From Hemerocallis citrina (taxonomy: Eukaryota > Streptophyta > Magnoliopsida > Asparagales > Asphodelaceae): DNA of 64,000 nucleotides. This document shows positions 34,657 to 46,318 of the stretch, in pieces. Positions within the stretch are counted from its first letter, which is position 1. Each line of letters opens with the position of its first letter. The DNA lies in NCBI GenBank assembly GCA_017893485.1, contig CM030362.1, forward strand, positions 62,001-126,000. The letters are read 5' to 3'. The notes below the pieces were generated by a model, which was given only the letters and a program-made list of their open reading frames with translations, did not search any database and was not told where the DNA came from. A program made the translations under genes and the position numbers.

Positions 34657-35987
34657 TGTTAGGGTTATATACTGAAAGCATCACTTTTGTGTTAACTTTA
34701 TTACCTTATTTTTTTGAATGAGAATCATATGGGCATATGTTTGCATATTGTGTTTATTATAATATTAATGCAAGTGTCTGATATTCTATAAGGTTGATAA
34801 TATGGTGTGAGGTGACACACAGAAGATCATATTATCAGTTCCCCTATGGAATATATAAATAGTTCACAACCTAGATGGACTTGGACAATCCATTGGAAAG
34901 GTTGTAGTGTAATCTGGTATTAGTCTGTCTTGACTATAGGTTTACACTAGTACACTTTGTGTGTATTGAACAGGACCACTTGAGGTTGTTCTCTTTGTAC
35001 TGACTACAAAAGAGAACAAACACCTCTGTTATTATGGATGCTTATGCTCTTAATCCAGATATAATAACAGACATGTATATGCAGTGTGCATTACTTTGAC
35101 TCATAAAAGAGTGAGATTCATTATGGATCAACAACCTCTATGAATTGGGTAATAGCATTGTATGTATGATGGGCTGTTGATTGGAAAAGGAATCCATGTC
35201 CCGATACGTCGGGTTGATGATGTCCCCTTAAGGAGCTCATAAGGATTGTCATGTAAACCCTGCAGGTGGATTACATCCGACATGACAAATAAAGTTGAGT
35301 GGTACTACTTAAGGATAAAAGATGTTGATCAATATAGTTGTCAGTAACTTAATTTGATCGACGGACATTCGATATCTTAATATGGGGAGTTGAACGAGCA
35401 TATAATAAAAGGAGCCCATAAATATAATTTGGGATTAGGAAGGTAGTGCAACAATAGCTCCTTAGTGGACCGAGCTATTGTTAATGGGTCTGGATTGTGT
35501 GTTCGGGCTGAACACGGGATACCCAGATCCGTTAGGAGACCTAACCCTAATTTCTCCTCATGGTCCCTGTCGTAGCCTTATATATATCCTCTATTCTCTG
35601 GCCGTCATTAAGGATCTGAAATATAAGATTTTTCTCAAAACTCGTGATTCACGTAAGGAGAAAAAGACAGGTCGGCTACGGAGAAGAAAGGTTGGGAGAT
35701 CGTCGCCCACACGACGTCCAACCCGAGGAAGGAATACGTGCAGAAGATCTTGGGGTCGCTGTCGTCTTCTTCTCACCGCAGGTATAATTTGTGAACCCTA
35801 GATTCCGCTATATAGGGTTAGATCACATATTTAATCTGTTAAATGTTTAACAATCGATACGCACACCAATCCGTAGTCCTGGGAATCATCTCAGTTCCAT
35901 CATAAATCTGGAATTTCCGTTGCTACAAATGTGCAAATCTGGATCCGTCAGAGAATCTGAAAAATAGACTTCCGGCTGAATCCAACA
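34657..35987 (+). repeat. 3' LTR of the 30639 copia element
   Basis: Starts TGTTAGGGTTATATACTG right after the purine tract and ends TCCAACA, so the TGTT/AACA ends are inverted; 1331 bp. A TATATATA box lies at 35579-35587. A decayed duplicate of the PPT/LTR boundary (AGTATAAGTGGGA..., TATACTGAAA) occurs at 34596-34629 just before it. Confidence 0.83.
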
Positions 35988-36974
35988 AATATATATAAGT
36001 CATATGGTATTTCACAACAACGGGTCTCAAAACAGATTTGAATCCAGGAAATATGTTCAGCCAGAAATCAGAAGTTTGTATTCATAAACAGGAAAACAGC
36101 ATCAAAACTTAATGATTAAATCCAAGAAAAATCTGGGATATTTCCTAGTATGTTTAGTAACTGAAAATAAAGTTTCATAATTTTCCAATATAGATAGAAT
36201 ACTCAATTAAAATCAGAAACAACAAGGTACAACAGTTTTGTAACTCTGGAATCATAAACACTGCAGTACTAAAACAGCAATATCTCGCAAAATATAATTT
36301 GAAATCCAAATCCGTCAAAAGGGTGATAAAATAGATACAGTAGGCCATATTTCATATTCACAAAATTTTATAAAAAGCAAGTGGAATCAGGTTGAAATTA
36401 AGGTTTTTTTACTGAACAACAAGAAAATTCTGCAAGTGCAGTAGTTGTTTGTAAGAATAGAATAGGGTATAAAAGTTATCAATTAAATCCACAAAAATTA
36501 GGGGTTAATCACAATCAAGTTTAGTTGTACTCAGCAAAATATTGGATCAAAATATTATCTTTAGCTTCAGTAGAAAAATAATTTACCATACAGAATTCAT
36601 ATAAAACTGGATCTGAAATTTTAAACACATATGTAGTAAAATAGTCATAACTCGCAACTCATAAATCGAAACTGGGATCTGTTAGAAAATCTGGAAAGTA
36701 GACAGAATTCTCTATAATTCATATTCACAAATAATTTTCATATACTGACCTTAATAAGGTCTAAAATACTGATAAAAAATGGGGAATCGGCAAAACAGAA
36801 AATATCCTTCATGCACAAAATCAACTAGTTCATATGAAACTCATTCAAAACATAACCAAACGTGAAATAGGGTATACTAGATGTCCAAACAACATGGTAT
36901 AGGGTATTTGACACGTTTACAAAAAGTTATACTATGACCAACAAGCAAGCATACAACATCATACGAACAACATG
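35988..36974. other. AT-rich, LTR-like DNA, no gene
   Basis: There is no coding. Two distantly similar segments (about 36275-36370 and 36640-36745) share the order CAGCAATATCTCGCAAAATA-like, AAATC.G..AGAAAATCTGGAAAGTAGACAG-like, CATATTCACAAA. On the minus strand this resembles the U5 part of a large gypsy LTR; it continues beyond the hAT derivative at 37836. Confidence 0.35.
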
Positions 36975-37150
36975 TAGGGTTGGCATTCGAGTCGACCAGG
37001 CCGGGTCGGGTCGGACCCGCCCGGGTTGAAGGCTGACTTGGGCGGGTTCGGGTCAGGTCAGTGGGTTAACCGGGCCGGGTTCAAAATTGGAAATTTTGAC
37101 CCGGTCGACCCGCGAACCCATTAGGGACGAACCCGGGTCGCGGGTTGGCC

Positions 37151-37185
<35 letters not shown>

Positions 37186-37827
37186 TGACAACTTCACTTT
37201 AAAAAAATATATAATCTCTAATATTATAATGGGAAAAGGCCTTAGTGTCATTTTTTATTTTGTCATTCTACCAACATGTGCAACGCACGTACATAACTAA
37301 TATAAAGGAGGTTTCCGGTTCAAATCCTCCCTACGTCAGAGTTTTTATTTTTATTTTTTGAAATTATTAAAACATGCATCGTACGTGTAAATTACTAGTA
37401 AGTATAACTGTATAAAAGTGAAAAATGCATATATTATTAATTATTCTTTTCTTTGTTGCTTGCTTCTTTATTGAAAAAACTTGATTTAATTGAGATTGAA
37501 TTGAGTAGTAGTAGACTAGTAGTAGAGAGAGTAAGACAGTAAGGTGTGAAAATTTTTAGATTGAATTAAGGGGGGTATTTATAGGGGAAATACAAAAAAA
37601 TATTAAAAAAAGACAAAAAAAAACCACGGGTCAAACGGGTCAACCCGTGGGTTGACGGGCAGGTTTGACTTGGTCAACGGGTTGGGCGGACCGGGTCGAG
37701 CGGGTTAAGTTCACTATTTTTCTGACCCGGGTCAACCCGCGGGTTCGACCCGGACCCGAACCGGGTAATAGCGGGCCGGGTTCGGGTGGGCGGGTCATGG
37801 GTCAGCCCGGCCCGGTTGCCATCCCTA
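36975..37827 (-). mobile_element. Deleted hAT derivative, copy C
   Basis: Ends TAGGGTTGGCATTCGAGTCG (36975) and, on the minus strand, TAGGGATGGCAACCGGGCCG (37827). Flanking 8-mers ACAACATG and ACAACATC match 7 of 8. The minus-strand 5' part keeps the family promoter CCCTATAAATACCCCCC (37588-37570) and GGGTCGACCCG-type subterminal repeats of the full-length hAT at 40541. The transposase is gone. A GT microsatellite lies at 37155-37183. Confidence 0.88.
37215..37398 (+). mobile_element. Possible mini-Helitron inside hAT copy C
   Basis: Begins TCTCTAATATTATAATGG, like classical Helitron 5' ends, and finishes GTAAATTACTAG before T. The 3' hairpin is weak (ATCGTACGTG). It differs from the five-copy Helitron family in the window. 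A GGTTCAAATCC box (37318-37328) lies inside. Confidence 0.4.
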
Positions 37828-37835
37828 ACAACATC

Positions 37836-39120
37836 CATGTATACCACAAGAAGTGGTCATCCCTAAGTTATTTCATGTCATGTGTGTAATGAGGTAACTA
37901 TGGGCGGGCAGGGGTTTGCACAAGAATTGTCTCTAAAACACAACTACATTACAGGCGGTATTTAGTACTTGTATTACACCTAAAAAAAATACAAGTTACT
38001 TTGCTGGAGATGACGACAAAAATGAAGCAAGGGCGAGAATAATGGGAACGGATTTCCGAGCACGAACACGATACCAACGAACAGATCTCGAACAAGATCA
38101 TCACGAACACAATCGAACGGCTAGATACAAGAGTTGATGATGATCACGATCAGGTCAGATCAGATCGGACGAATGAGATCAAAAGATCAAGGTCCGATCG
38201 GATCAGATCAGGATCACGTTCTAGATCAAAGGTCCAGATCAAGAGAGCTGAAGGTGATGGAACAGGATGATGATGATCATGATGATCAAGGTGATCAGGT
38301 TGATCGGATGGCCAGAATTCAAAGATGATGAAAACCCAATCAAACAGCAATGGCGCTTCGGTACATGCATGATGGCGGACGGGGGCGACGCATTGCGGCG
38401 GGAGGACGATGGCGGCAGGTGAACGGCGGACAGAAAACGTCGCTGCTGTCCTGGTGTTGCTTTCAGTCGGGGACAGCATGGGGAAATGCACCCATGAGAG
38501 CTGCTGGCGGAGAACGGGAGAGGCAGCACAGGGATCGGCGACTGGAGCAGTGGTGGCTGCGGTGAGAAGCGATGGCGGCCAGGGGGACCGGCGAATGGCT
38601 GTCGAGGTCGAGCAGTGCACAGGGAGTGTGGCGCTGCGGCGCGACGCAGGGGACAGGCATCGGGGTGAAGCAGAACGGGAGGTGCACACAGGAGGCAGAG
38701 GGAGATATGGATGATCGGGGGTGTGTCGGCGTCGCTCTGGCTGTTGCTGTCGAGGAGAGGCGCCGAGGTGGCTAGCGCTGCAGTCAGTCGGAGGAGGAGC
38801 ACACACAGGGCAGGGAGCGTGCTGCGATGCTGGGCTGTTACTGGCGTCGCGATCGCAGGGTGGCGCGATGGGGAGGCGCGTCGGAGACAGGGGGTCGCTG
38901 GCGATGCAAGGAGGAGAAGAGGAGACGGGGATGGGTCTGGGTGCTGCTGCAAGAGGCGGGGAGAGGGGAGGGGAATCGGGGCGCACCCAGAGGACAGAGA
39001 GGAGGGATGGAGACGATCACAGGGACGAAGATGGTAGGCGGCTAGGTTGCAGTAGGGGTAGGGTGAACAGATATGAGATATATATAGGAGTAGGGTTTAG
39101 GATGTGTGGGTGTGGGTGTG

Positions 39121-39180
<60 letters not shown>
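37836..39180 (-). other. Probable LTR/promoter block: GATC-rich, then GC-rich
   Basis: 38083-38310 holds 18 GATC sites. 38340-39060 is strongly GC-rich with open frames on both strands that read low-complexity Pro/Ser/Ala/Arg peptides and no domain. On the minus strand a TATA-like CTATATATATCTC lies at 39087-39075, placed to transcribe leftwards into the GC-rich block. The arrangement resembles the U3-R-U5 of a large gypsy LTR facing left, continuing across hAT copy C into 35988-36974. It ends at a GT run (39122-39150) and G29 tract (39151-39179). A host gene 5' end is the alternative. Confidence 0.35.
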
Positions 39181-39183
<3 letters not shown>

Positions 39184-39590
39184 ACGGGTATAGGTTATTA
39201 ATGGGGCATGCTGGGTATTGGGTTAAAGAAGGATTTCAATGGGTTTTTAGGGATATGAATAAATCAAAATGAAAAGAAATATAGTGTGATCCAAAAATAA
39301 TGAGATGGGCACAAAATGGATAAATAAAATAGGGTTTGAACAATATAAAATAAGGAAATTAAAAAAAATGCTCGATCAAACAGGGATGAACTAATGGGAG
39401 ACAACAGAATCAAGAACTTCAATAAAAGACGACAAAACAATAAAATGAATACATTGAAAAAGAAGATCCAATATACGGTCCAAAAGAGATGCAATGAACA
39501 TAAACACACAAGAAAAAAAATACACCCAAAAAATACAGAAAATAAAAAACAGGGATTACAGAATCACACAAATCAGAATTTTACTGAATA
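39181..39590. other. AT-rich, no gene seen
   Basis: A-rich on the plus strand, with short open frames only. I see no termini or repeats. Confidence 0.4.
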
Positions 39591-39593
39591 AGT

Positions 39594-40136
39594 TATGATC
39601 ATTCAAAGTACTCTACCCGTTCATATTCTGGGTGCATGGAGAATTTCAAGAATTTTGACTCTTTGACTAGGTTTGTGGATTCCTAAGAGCTCCTATGCAT
39701 TCATGAGCGTGGAAAGATGATGAGAATGACCTAGAGAGTTCACTCAACCCTATAAATAGACATGATACTTGTTGAGGAGAATCAAGAAAGTCTCATAAAC
39801 TCTTCTAAATCTTAGATAAGTGTTGTGTTCACTTGTTCTCTTGAAAGTATAGATAGTGTGAGTGAATGAGAGTTTCTCTTTCTTGTTTGAAGAGAACTTT
39901 TACGTATAGTTGTTGTTAGAGGTGCGTGTATGTGAGTTGTGTTTGTTGAAAGTTAACGTAGTCAGATGCGTTGTATGTCTTGTACCCTTTTGTTGATTCC
40001 AACATAGTGAAACCCCTCCGAGCTCCAAGCTAATCCCATAGTTTTTTCCAATTGGGTTTTCCACGTAAATTCTTGTGTTCATTTGTTTTGTGATTATTTA
40101 CTCATATCATTAAGAATAAGATGTTGATCGTAAAGC
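39594..40136 (+). repeat. copia-type solo LTR or LTR fragment
   Basis: A CCCTATAAATAGACATG box (39750-39766) is followed about 250 bases later by GATTCCAACATAGTGAAACC and TGGGTTTTCCACGTAAATTC, the U5 signature common in plant copia LTRs, and the segment ends GTAAAGCCAACA near 40136. The start is uncertain, and I found no target duplication or internal domain next to it. Confidence 0.5.
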
Positions 40137-41379
40137 CAACAATAACAAACTCGGAGTAGCACTGTTTGGCAATCACACATTGGAAATGGAAATCACCCAT
40201 TTGAAGTAACATATTATCATTTCTCATGCATTTGTAAGTAGAAATGACATTCAAATGAGAATCAAATAATACCCAAAATATGGTTAATCAGAGTTTCCAC
40301 TCTGCCCACAAGACAGTAATTTCTAACCAAACCATGAAATAAAAATGAGTACCTAAAGCAAGCAAACTCCAAGAAAAAACTATCACACAAAGAGAAGATC
40401 ATGACAAGAGCAGAAGGATCGGTAATGCTCCCAAAAGTCTCCGAAAGAACCTCAAAAGAACCATTGAATATCAGAAAGCAAAAAAAAACTTAAAAGAGTT
40501 GCCAAAAGTAGCTTTCCCACCAGTACTTCTTAACATTATCTAGGGATGGCAAGTGGGCCGGGTCAACCGGCGACCCGCCCGCGACCCATCCATTGAACCC
40601 GGCCCGTAAAAGCGTTTGGCGGGTTCGGGTCGAACCCGTGAACAGTAACGGATCGACCCGGGTCGTGTAAATAGCGAATCTAACCCATACAACCAGACCC
40701 GCAAACCCGTTACTGTTCATCCGACTCGTATGCCAACCCACGGGTCGAGAACCGTTGGACCCGTTCGGGTCGAACGTTCGGCCCGTCACGGGTCAACCGA
40801 GCCGTTGTGGAGGGGGGGGCACTGTACAACAGAAACGGCATTATAGCCGTTTTTTTTTGGATTTGTTGGTTTTTTTTGGGTTTTTTGTTGATTTTGAACC
40901 TATAAATACCCCCCCAAAAACCCATCAAAAATTTCACACCCTACTCTTTTACTCTCTCTACTATTATAACTCATTTCTAAGGAATTTTTCAAAAATTCAA
41001 GTATTCAACAAGCAAGTCTTCAAGGCATCGCATATACACGATCAATTTCCGATCGTATCGAAATCAATTCTTCAACTCTTCAACTCTCGTCCAACTCGAA
41101 GTGATCAAGTCGTCAATTCTCCTTCTTATTCCGGAATCGCTTATTTCTAGTTCTACTTTTGTTCTTATTTTCACGGTTTATTTTATATACGCGTATCCAC
41201 GGTGAACGGTATCAAAATTTCATACCTCTCTCGTTATTTTATTTTTGTGTTCTAGTTATAATTATTGTTGGTTTTTTTATCTTCTCTATCTCAACCTCTT
41301 GTTTTTTAGATTTTTTTTTATAATTCACCGTTCCTATATTGTGTAGTTTTTTTCACATACATTAGTACATTACTACATT

Positions 41380-43699
41380 ATGTCTAGATCACACGGTAGC
41401 AGTCGTAGCGGCAAGATTCCTCCTCCTCTTTCCGTAGGCCACCAATTGTCCCAATTAGTGAGCCCGCTCAAGAGTACCATGATCCTACTACCCAACAATG
41501 GAGTGCACACGACGAGTTTGTAGGTGACATACAAGTAGAAGAAGAAGAACAACAACAACAACAACCAACCGAAACCACACAACCCCGTAGTAGTAGGAAA
41601 AGTAGAGGAGAAAGTAGTGATTGGCATAAGTTTTACGATTATATCTCGGACAAACAAACTCCAGGTATAGGTTTGAAAATTTGTAAAACATGTTCTAAAA
41701 CATACAAATTCAAGAGGGGTGACGGCACCGGTACAATTAGTAGACACGTCCAACATAACCATAAAGAACTTCTTGCTAACCTACCCGGCCAACAAAAAAT
41801 CAACTCTAGGACCGGTCTAGTTGATAGCCACCCTTATGATCCCGATCTTATTTGTCGGGAAATGGCCCGATTAGTCATAAAGGAAGAGTTACCATTTTCC
41901 TATTCCGAGAGTAGGGACTTGGAAAATTTTAACCAAACGGCCTTAAACCCTCATTTTAGAAGAATTCCGAGAAATACTTGCAAATCAGATTGTTCTAAAA
42001 TGTACATCGAAACGAAGGACGCTTTGATTGCAATTTTATGGAGTTTAACTTGTAGAGTTAGTTTAACTTCGGATTGTTGGACGGGTGTCAACAATATTCC
42101 AATGATGGGAATAACCTGTCATTGGATCGACAATGATTGGATTCTTCAAAAAAGAATCATATCACTTGCGGTATTGCCGTATCCCCATAGTGGTGTTGAA
42201 ATAGCAAACCGTATTTTAGAAATTTATGATGTTTTTTATATTCGTAATAAAATTATGTGTATTAGTTTTGATAATGCATCTAACAACAATGTAGCAATTA
42301 CTACTTTAAAATCCGTATTAAATCCTCCATCTGACAATATTTTAGAGTTAGTTTAACTTCGGATTGTTGGACGGGTGTCAACAATATTCCAATGATGGGA
42401 ATAACCTGTCATTGGATTGACAATGATTGGATTCTTCAAAAAAGAACCATTTCACCTGCGGCGTTTCCGTATCCCCATAGTGGCGCTGAAATATCAAACC
42501 GTATTTTAGAAATTTGTGATGTTTTTTTATATTCGCGATAAAATTATGTGTATTAGTTTTGATAATGCATCTAACAACAATGTAGCAATTACTACTTTAA
42601 AATCCGTATTAAACCCTCCATCTGACAATATTTTTCATGTTAGATGTGCATGTCATATTATAAATTTATGTGTTCAAGATGCATTAAAAATAGTCGATCC
42701 ATACATAGTTAAAATTAGAAATTGTGTACATTTCATTGCATTAAGTCCAAGCGTATTACAAGAATGGAAAGCTTGGTGTAGGCTTAAAAATGTACCTTTT
42801 AGAAAATTTTCAAAGGATGTTAGACACCGATGGAATTCTTCTTTTGATTTACTACATGTTGTTACCGAATATAAAGCAGTTGTAAATGATTTTTGTATCG
42901 CATTTCATATGCCAAATTTTGAAATGACTCCCACCGATTGGTATTATGTCGAAGCATTGTTGAAATTTTTAGAACCGTTTAAAACCGCAACTTTAAAATT
43001 TTCAAAAACATATGAATCTACTTCTAGTAGCTTTTTTATTTCATTAGTTAGCATGATGCAAACATTTAACGAAATGTTAATTGATACTTATGTTGGGGAT
43101 ATTGTAAAACCTGCATACAAAAAATTTTTGAAGTATTATTTTCCTCCTCCTATGTTGATTTGTGTTGCTACCGTTATGCATCCTCGTATCAAATTAGAAA
43201 GTACGAAGAGTTTGATTGAAAGTTTTTTGCATTACTTGAGGAAAATGTAGAATTAGTAATTAATTGCGCTACTTTTTTAGTTCAGTTTGAATCTACATTA
43301 AATAACTTGTATGATTATTATGATAAACGTTTTGCTTCTAGTAGTACAACTTCTATAATTAGTTCTTCTTCTGGTACTTCTAAAGGTAAGGGTAAGAGTA
43401 AATTTGATGATAGAACATTTAATTTACTTGAACAAATTCAATCAAAAAAACCTAGGACTAATCAACCGAATGAATTAAATTGGTATAACCAACAAGATTC
43501 TGAGCCTTCTTCTTCTCCACTAGAAGATCATGAACACACTTTTAGTATTCTATCAATTATGGCTAAAGATTTACTAACTCCTCCTGTCTCTACAGTTGCT
43601 TCTGAAAGTGCATTTTCTTCAAGTGGCAAAGTTCTAACTGATTACAGGAATCGCTTGAAGTCCGACACGTTAGAGATGCTCGTTTGCACAGAAGAGTAG
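41380..43699 (+). pseudogene. hAT transposase, broken
   Basis: ATG at 41380 (MSRSHGSS). A BED zinc finger CKTCSKTYKFKRGDGTGTIS..HVQHNH lies at about 41682-41762. The RNase H-like core shows VSLTSDCWTGVNN (first Asp) and MCISFDNASNNN (second Asp), then HVRCACHIINLCVQDAL and VRHRWNSSFDLL. The C-terminal dimerisation region reads LTPPVSTVASESAFSSSGKV and DYRNRLKSDTLEMLVC. Breaks: a one-base loss near 41410 (seen by comparison with copy B), a 290-bp tandem duplication at 42055 that shifts frame, and an indel in a T-run near 43215. No intact protein can be made. Confidence 0.92.
42055..42634 (+). repeat. 290-bp tandem duplication within hAT transposase
   Basis: 42055-42344 and 42345-42634 both start GAGTTAGTTTAACTTCGGAT and run through the second catalytic Asp. 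They differ at a few positions and by one T in the GATGTTTTTT run. The 290-bp length is not a multiple of three, so the duplication itself creates a stop at 42354-42356. Confidence 0.95.
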
Positions 43700-44317
43700 C
43701 TGAAGGATGAAGATAGGACACAAGGGAAAGCACTATCAACGTCCAGTAGTGGGAGCAACTCGTCGAAAGAACAACAACAACAACAATAGCTTTGCTTGTA
43801 ATAGCAACTCGACCGACACGTTAGAAATTGTATTATATCTTTGCTGGTTATGTTAAATTAGGAAAATTGGAGTCAATTAAAATTGTATATAAGAAATATG
43901 TTAGTGTATAAAACATATTTGTGAATTGAATTCTTCATTTCATTAGAAATTATAAAAATTGTATAACTTAAATTCATATGAATAATATTTCAATATTTTT
44001 TGCCAATTTCACTCTTTCAATTTTATTATTATTATTACGATTTTTAATGTTTATTAGTATTATACTATTATTAGTATTATTATTATTAATATTTTAAGCT
44101 AAAAATATTAATAAAAAAACCTAACTATCTAAACGGGTCAATCCGCGGGTCGACCCGACCCGAGTTGGACCCTAAAGGGTTCACGGGTTGGGTGGGTCCC
44201 CTAAAACAACTTTAGGCCCGACCTAGCTAAGTTGCCAAACCGGCCCGAACCCGCCCAAGTCAAAGTCCAACGATCCGGCCCGGCCCGTTAGACCCGAATG
44301 CCAACCCTAACATTATC

Positions 44318-44560
44318 ATACAACTCATCATTAAGTACTTGTGCGTTTTGCTTTAGATTCTAAAAACAACATTCTTCTTGCAGCTTGTGAGGCAATCCTG
44401 TTATCTATTGTCTCTCCAAAACGTCGGCAAAATTATATAAATTCCATCATATATACGCAGTGTAGGGTTACATATGTTTTGTGACTTCTTTCCCTATACT
44501 GCCTATTGAGCAATTAAAGAGGAACAAATTTAGCAATAAAAGAGTTATTTGACTGCGTAA
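44318..44560. other. Short non-coding gap
   Basis: Sequence between the hAT duplication and the next element; nothing recognised. Confidence 0.4.
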
Positions 44561-45807
44561 GCATCCACCATCGTTGGCGTTAAAATATAGGTATTTGGCA
44601 TTCGAAAAATAGAAATAAGAGAGTTGTGTTGCTATCGTTAGCAAAATTTAGCAAACAAAAAGTAATAAAATATACAGACGGATGAACATCCTCCGTCTCA
44701 CAATTTATAAAAATTTTAATATTAAAAAATTGTGCGACGGAAGATGATCTTCCATTTGACTCAAAATATGTTTTTTTTTAAAAATTTGGCATCACCTTTC
44801 GTCTGAGCAATAATTTTGGAAAAACAGAAAACAAAAAAATTCAAGACAGAAGATCAATTTCCGTCTAAGCTATTTTCCCGTTTTTTAAGACTTTTAAACA
44901 ATTAAAATGGCATTATCGTAAATAATTGATGGCAAAATCATAAATATTGGGATGGCATTATTGTAAATATTTGGTCTTCAAAAAGTTGGGCCAGAAGATG
45001 ATCTTTTGTCCCAGAGCTCTTTTTTAAAATTTATTTTTTAAATTTAAATGACACTTTCAAAACATTTTTAAAAAAAAGTTAACAAAAAAATATATAATTA
45101 AGTCAGATGGAAGATCTCACTTCTTTTATTATTATTTTAAGGCTAAATATAAAAAAAAAAGTATACAAAGTTTTGAGCCAGTTTAAAGAAAGTACACAAA
45201 TTTTTTTTTTTTAAAGGACACAATGTTTAATTTAATTTCATTGGGTTAGTTAGGGTTAGTTCGCTGCCGCGGGGGGGGTTATTTAAACATCGGATTATTT
45301 AAGTGATATTTTTTTAAACACAAATAAAAGATGAATGTAGTTTTTTTAAACACAAATGAAAGATGAAAGTAGTTTTTTTAAACCCTAACCATGACTAACC
45401 CAGTAGAGTTAAATTAAACATTGTGTCCTTTTTTTAATTTTAAAAAAAATGTGTACTTTTTTTAAACTGGCCCAAAACTTTATTTCTTTTTTTTATAATT
45501 AGCCTTATTTTAATAATAAAATTAAGTGAGATCAAAGATGATATTCCGTCTCACTTTTTTTTTTAATATTAAATAAAAGGTGGAAGATCATCTTCCGTCT
45601 ATAAGCTTTTCTGAATTAAATATTGGGCTGAGACGGAAGATCATCTTTCGTCTGTCTATATTTAGCAATTGCCATTTTTCGCTGCCAAATATAACAGCGA
45701 ACTGTTCATCACTTTTCTAAAAACTTGGTTTTTAGCGAACGATGGTGGGTGCGAATTTTCTAAAAAATTGGATAAAATAAGTAAATAGGAAACAATAGTG
45801 GATGCTC
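44561..45807. mobile_element. Harbinger-like element or large MITE with TAA duplication
   Basis: Left end GCATCCACCATCGTTGG, and on the other strand of the right end GAGCATCCACTATTG; both are flanked by TAA (44558-44560 and 45808-45810). A 3-bp TAA/TTA duplication fits PIF/Harbinger. Inside are several copies of AGACGGAAGATGATCTTCCG-like palindromes. No transposase. It contains a MITE at 45141-45504. Confidence 0.55.
45141..45504. mobile_element. MITE family A, copy 2
   Basis: Ends GGCTAAATATAAAAAAAA and ATAATTAGCC are inverted. The interior AAACACAAATGAAAGATGAA, here duplicated, and GGGTTAGTTC blocks match the copy at 15222-15589. It is nested in the Harbinger-like element. Confidence 0.7.
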
Positions 45808-45810
45808 TAA

Positions 45811-46318
45811 CAAAGCATGATTCTAGAATTGGAAAAGGAGGACAAAGATACGGTTGAGGTTAATGCAAGAGTACACCGCATGAAGATAAAATTAATTAAC
45901 ACTAAGGTCATACCCAAGATCAAAATCAACCTTGATGCGGTAGTACATTAGTAGCAAAAAAAGCTAAGTAAATGGCTCCATAAAGCATGAAAGAGACAGG
46001 GTCAGTTATATTTAACTAAAATATTTGTAATTAGTGACTAAAAGCACGTATATACCCATTAATCATAGGAATTGATTTAAAGCCCCATTAGTTCTCCAAT
46101 ATTCGTTTTGACTAAAATTATTTCAATACAAACCTTCCTCTCACAGCCAGATAATAACTAAAAGAATTTGAAACTCAGTGCTGGTAATATGAGGACTAGA
46201 AGAAATTTTCAAACCGAGAAGGGCTTACACAAAGGAACATAAGCAGACTGTTTTCCTAAAGTAAATGAAGAAACCAGAAAATAATTAGAAAAGAGCGCCT
46301 TTCAATAACTCTATACCT
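45811..46318. other. LeuRS downstream region
   Basis: AT-rich, no gene; it holds the 3' UTR of the minus-strand leucyl-tRNA synthetase gene. No transposon termini seen. Confidence 0.45.

Larger units (their letters stand above)
30639..35987 (+). mobile_element. Ty1/copia retrotransposon with near-intact gag-pol
   Basis: gag-pol coding (30639-34594) is followed by a purine tract AAGTGGGAGAT (34646-34656) and a 3' LTR. Only one frameshift and one in-frame stop were found in about 3.95 kb of coding DNA, so the copy is much younger than the other retrotransposons here. The matching 5' LTR is not present upstream; the 5' end was lost or rearranged. Confidence 0.9.
40541..44309 (+). mobile_element. 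Full-length hAT transposon, copy A, exact 8-bp TSD
   Basis: Left end TAGGGATGGCA and right end TGCCAACCCTA are inverted repeats with one mismatch, flanked by exact ACATTATC duplications (40533-40540 and 44310-44317). GGGTCGACCC-type motifs crowd both subterminal regions. The promoter TATAAATACC is at 40901. The transposase is recognisable from BED finger to dimerisation domain but broken. This is the reference copy for the truncated copies at 24989-29306 and 36975-37827. Confidence 0.95.

Noticed and set aside
37310..37340. tRNA gene suggested by GGTTCAAATCC
   Set aside because: Flanking bases do not form an acceptor or D arm; it is only a T-arm-like motif.
38150..38986. A 278-codon open frame on the minus strand and overlapping plus-strand frames
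   Set aside because: GC-rich DNA lacks stop codons by chance; the peptides are low-complexity Pro/Ser/Arg-rich with no domain, and both strands are equally open.
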